A DNA stretch of 11,033 nucleotides, taken from the NCBI GenBank assembly GCA_949957035.1, contig CATLIP010000063.1, positions 1 to 11,033 on the forward strand, read 5' to 3'. Origin of the DNA: an uncultured Lachnospiraceae bacterium. Lineage in GTDB: Bacteria; Bacillota_A; Clostridia; Lachnospirales; Lachnospiraceae. Of this stretch, positions 8,618-11,033 are shown in pieces. Every line of letters starts with the position of its first letter. Within the stretch, counting starts at the first letter, position 1. The notes below the pieces were generated by a model. The model saw nothing but the letters and a program-made list of their open reading frames with translations. It was not told where the DNA came from and searched no databases. The translations under genes were made by a program, and so were the position numbers.

Positions 8618-11033
8618 ATGGAAGATAATATTTTTGATAAAGTTCATGAAGTTGATTTGAAAAAGACGATGGAAAACTCCTATATCGACTATGCCATGAG
8701 TGTTATCGCTTCGCGTGCGCTGCCGGATGTGCGGGACGGTCTGAAACCGGTTCAGAGAAGGATTCTTTACTCTATGATTGAGCTGAACAACGGTCCGGAC
8801 AAGCCACATAGGAAATGTGCCCGTATCGTCGGTGATACCATGGGTAAATACCATCCCCACGGTGACAGTTCCATTTATGGAGCATTGGTCAATATGGCTC
8901 AGGAGTGGTCTACCAGATATCCGTTGGTGGATGGTCATGGGAATTTTGGTTCTGTGGACGGGGACGGAGCTGCGGCCATGCGATATACGGAGGCAAGGCT
9001 TAGTAAGATTTCCATGGAGCTGACGGCAGATATTAACAAGAATACGGTTGATTTTGTGCCGAACTTTGACGAGACGGAGAAGGAGCCTACGGTTCTGCCG
9101 GCAAGATTCCCGAACCTTCTGGTCAACGGTACGTCGGGGATTGCTGTCGGTATGGCGACGAATATCCCGCCCCATAACCTGCGGGAAGTCATCAATGCGG
9201 TGGTCAGGATTATTGACGACCAGATTGAGGATAAGGACGAGACCACCATCGAGGAGATTCTAAAGATTATCAAAGGGCCGGATTTCCCTACGGGGGGAAT
9301 GATTCTTGGTACAAGAGGAATCGAGGAGGCATACCGCACCGGGCGGGGGAAGATTCGTGTCCGCGCCATTTCGGATATTGAATCCATGCCCAATGGGAAG
9401 AGCCGGATTGTGGTTACGGAACTGCCCTATATGGTGAATAAGGCGAGGCTGATTGAGAAGATTGCGGAGCTTGTTAAGGATAAGAAGATTGACGGGATTA
9501 CGGAACTAAGCGACCAGTCCAGCCGGGAAGGGATGCGGGTGGTCATTGAGCTGAGGAGGGATGTGAACGCCAATGTCATTCTGAACCAGTTGTATAAGCA
9601 TACCCAGCTTCAAGATACCTTTGGCGTGATCATGCTTGCCCTTGTGAATAACCAGCCTAAGGTCATGAATCTTTTGGAGATGCTGAACCATTACCTGCGG
9701 CATCAGGAAGAGGTTGTGACCCGCCGTACCCAGTATGAGCTGAACAAAGCGCAGGAGAGGGCGCATATCTTAGAGGGATTGTTGATTGCCCTTGATAATA
9801 TCGATGAAGTGATCCGTATTATCAGAGGTTCCCAGACAGTACAGGCGGCAAAGACCGAGTTGATGGAGCGTTTCGGACTGACGGACGTGCAGGCACAGGC
9901 GATTGTGGATATGCGTCTGCGTGCTTTGACAGGTCTGGAAAGGGAGAAGCTAGAGAAGGAATACAGCGAGCTGATGGAGCAGATCAGCAGGTTGAAGGCG
10001 ATTCTTGCGGACAGGAAGTTGTTGCTTGGCGTGATTAAAGAAGAGATTATTGTAATACGGGATAAGTATGGTGACGACAGACGGACGGCAATTGGGTTCG
10101 ATGAATTTGATATTTCCATGGAGGATTTGATTCCTAAGGAGGACGTGGTCATTACGATGACGAAGTTAGGCTATATTAAGCGTATGTCTAACGATACCTT
10201 TAAGTCCCAGAACCGGGGCGGCAAGGGGATTAAGGGGATGCAGACCTTAGAAGAGGATTATGTGGAAGAGCTGTTCATGACCCATACGCATCATTATATC
10301 ATGTTCTTTACCAATACGGGACGGGTATACCGGATGAAGGGCTATGAGATTCCGGAGGCGAGCCGGACTTCCAGAGGGACGGCGATCGTGAACCTGCTCC
10401 AGTTGATGCCGGGGGAGAAGATCAGCGCCGTTATTCCGATTGATGAGTACAGGGATGGCGAGTATCTGTTCATGGCAACGAAGAAGGGGCTTGTGAAGAA
10501 GACTCCGATTAAAGAGTATGCGTTTGTGAGGAAGACAGGGCTTGCGGCGATTACTCTTAGGGAGGAGGATGAGCTGATTGAAGTGAAGTATACCAACAGT
10601 GACCAGGAAGTATTCCTTGTGACCCGGTATGGGCAGTGTATCCGTTTTGACGAGAAGGATGTAAGGCCTACCGGAAGAAATTCTATGGGTGTACGGGGAA
10701 TGAACCTGTCTGACCGGGACGAGGTCATCGGTATGCAGCTTAGCTCTCAGGGCAGCGGCCTTCTGATCGTGTCTGAGAAGGGGATGGGAAAACGTACCCC
10801 GATTGATGAATTTACCTGCCAGAACCGAGGCGGTAAGGGTATCAAATGCTATAAGATTACGGAAAAGACCGGTAATGTGGTTGGAATTAAGGCTGTTAGT
10901 GATGAGGATGAGATTATGATTATTAATACGGATGGGATTGTCATCCGTATGAAATGTTCTGGAATCTCTGTGCTTGGGCGCGTCACTTCCGGGGTGAAGC
11001 TGATTAATCTGCAGGAAGGGGATATTGTGGCAA
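8618..11033 (+). CDS. gyrA: DNA gyrase subunit A, 3' end missing
   Basis: Breakage-reunion subunit of gyrase. About 805 codons are present with an open frame to the window edge; probably only a few tens of residues are missing. The winged-helix region includes the [21 protein letters not shown] (79-95) and the catalytic Tyr123 in [11 protein letters not shown]. The segment [23 protein letters not shown] and the coiled coil ending [17 protein letters not shown] are typical. The C-terminal pinwheel starts near residue 500, with the GyrA box QNRGGKG at 531-537 and a second copy at 735-741; the box confirms GyrA rather than ParC. ATG 8618 follows AAGAGG at 8 nt, a modest site, 12 nt after gyrB. 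At the position matching E. coli Asp87 this protein has Gly (residue 88), while the Ser83 equivalent is conserved. Confidence 0.97.
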   Translation, partial: MEDNIFDKVHEVDLKKTMENSYIDYAMSVIASRALPDVRDGLKPVQRRILYSMIELNNGPDKPHRKCARIVGDTMGKYHPHGDSSIYGALVNMAQEWSTRYPLVDGHGNFGSVDGDGAAAMRYTEARLSKISMELTADINKNTVDFVPNFDETEKEPTVLPARFPNLLVNGTSGIAVGMATNIPPHNLREVINAVVRIIDDQIEDKDETTIEEILKIIKGPDFPTGGMILGTRGIEEAYRTGRGKIRVRAISDIESMPNGKSRIVVTELPYMVNKARLIEKIAELVKDKKIDGITELSDQSSREGMRVVIELRRDVNANVILNQLYKHTQLQDTFGVIMLALVNNQPKVMNLLEMLNHYLRHQEEVVTRRTQYELNKAQERAHILEGLLIALDNIDEVIRIIRGSQTVQAAKTELMERFGLTDVQAQAIVDMRLRALTGLEREKLEKEYSELMEQISRLKAILADRKLLLGVIKEEIIVIRDKYGDDRRTAIGFDEFDISMEDLIPKEDVVITMTKLGYIKRMSNDTFKSQNRGGKGIKGMQTLEEDYVEELFMTHTHHYIMFFTNTGRVYRMKGYEIPEASRTSRGTAIVNLLQLMPGEKISAVIPIDEYRDGEYLFMATKKGLVKKTPIKEYAFVRKTGLAAITLREEDELIEVKYTNSDQEVFLVTRYGQCIRFDEKDVRPTGRNSMGVRGMNLSDRDEVIGMQLSSQGSGLLIVSEKGMGKRTPIDEFTCQNRGGKGIKCYKITEKTGNVVGIKAVSDEDEIMIINTDGIVIRMKCSGISVLGRVTSGVKLINLQEGDIVA

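Overview
This window is the chromosomal replication-origin (oriC) neighbourhood of a Gram-positive anaerobe of the Clostridia. Gene order, protein sequences and moderate base composition fit best with Lachnospiraceae; that placement is inferred from residue patterns, not from a search. Everything recognisable is core housekeeping DNA. I see no mobile element, CRISPR array, tRNA, rRNA or accessory cassette.

Layout. Leftward (minus-strand) operon from about 2336 down to 1: a consensus promoter, then rpmH (L34), a hairpin/T-tract attenuator, rnpA (RNase P protein), yidD, yidC and the 5' part of jag/khpB, which runs off the left edge. Positions 2244-2590 form the rpmH-dnaA intergenic region. It holds two perfect DnaA boxes in a head-to-head palindrome, several one- or two-mismatch boxes and an AT-rich stretch. 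Rightward (plus strand): dnaA, a second intergenic box cluster (3977-4246), dnaN, a small S4-domain gene (yaaA type), recF, gyrB and gyrA, which runs off the right edge about 805 codons in. The split box clusters on both sides of dnaA resemble the bipartite origin of Bacillus subtilis.

How the genes work together. DnaA binds the boxes and opens the origin, DnaN is the clamp for the polymerase, RecF acts at stalled or gapped forks, and GyrB/GyrA remove the supercoils made by fork movement. The leftward genes supply a ribosomal protein, tRNA 5' maturation and membrane-protein insertion (YidD/YidC) with the RNA-binding protein Jag. Genes on both arms are transcribed away from the origin, so all run with the forks.

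The most interesting small-scale features are a possible 16-codon leader ORF whose stop overlaps the dnaN start codon (ATGA), a Tyr where most YidC proteins have the conserved groove Arg, a terminator-like hairpin that includes the rpmH stop codon, Gly at the GyrA position equivalent to E. coli Asp87, and the palindromic DnaA-box pair next to the rpmH promoter. I found no clear candidate for a wholly new system.
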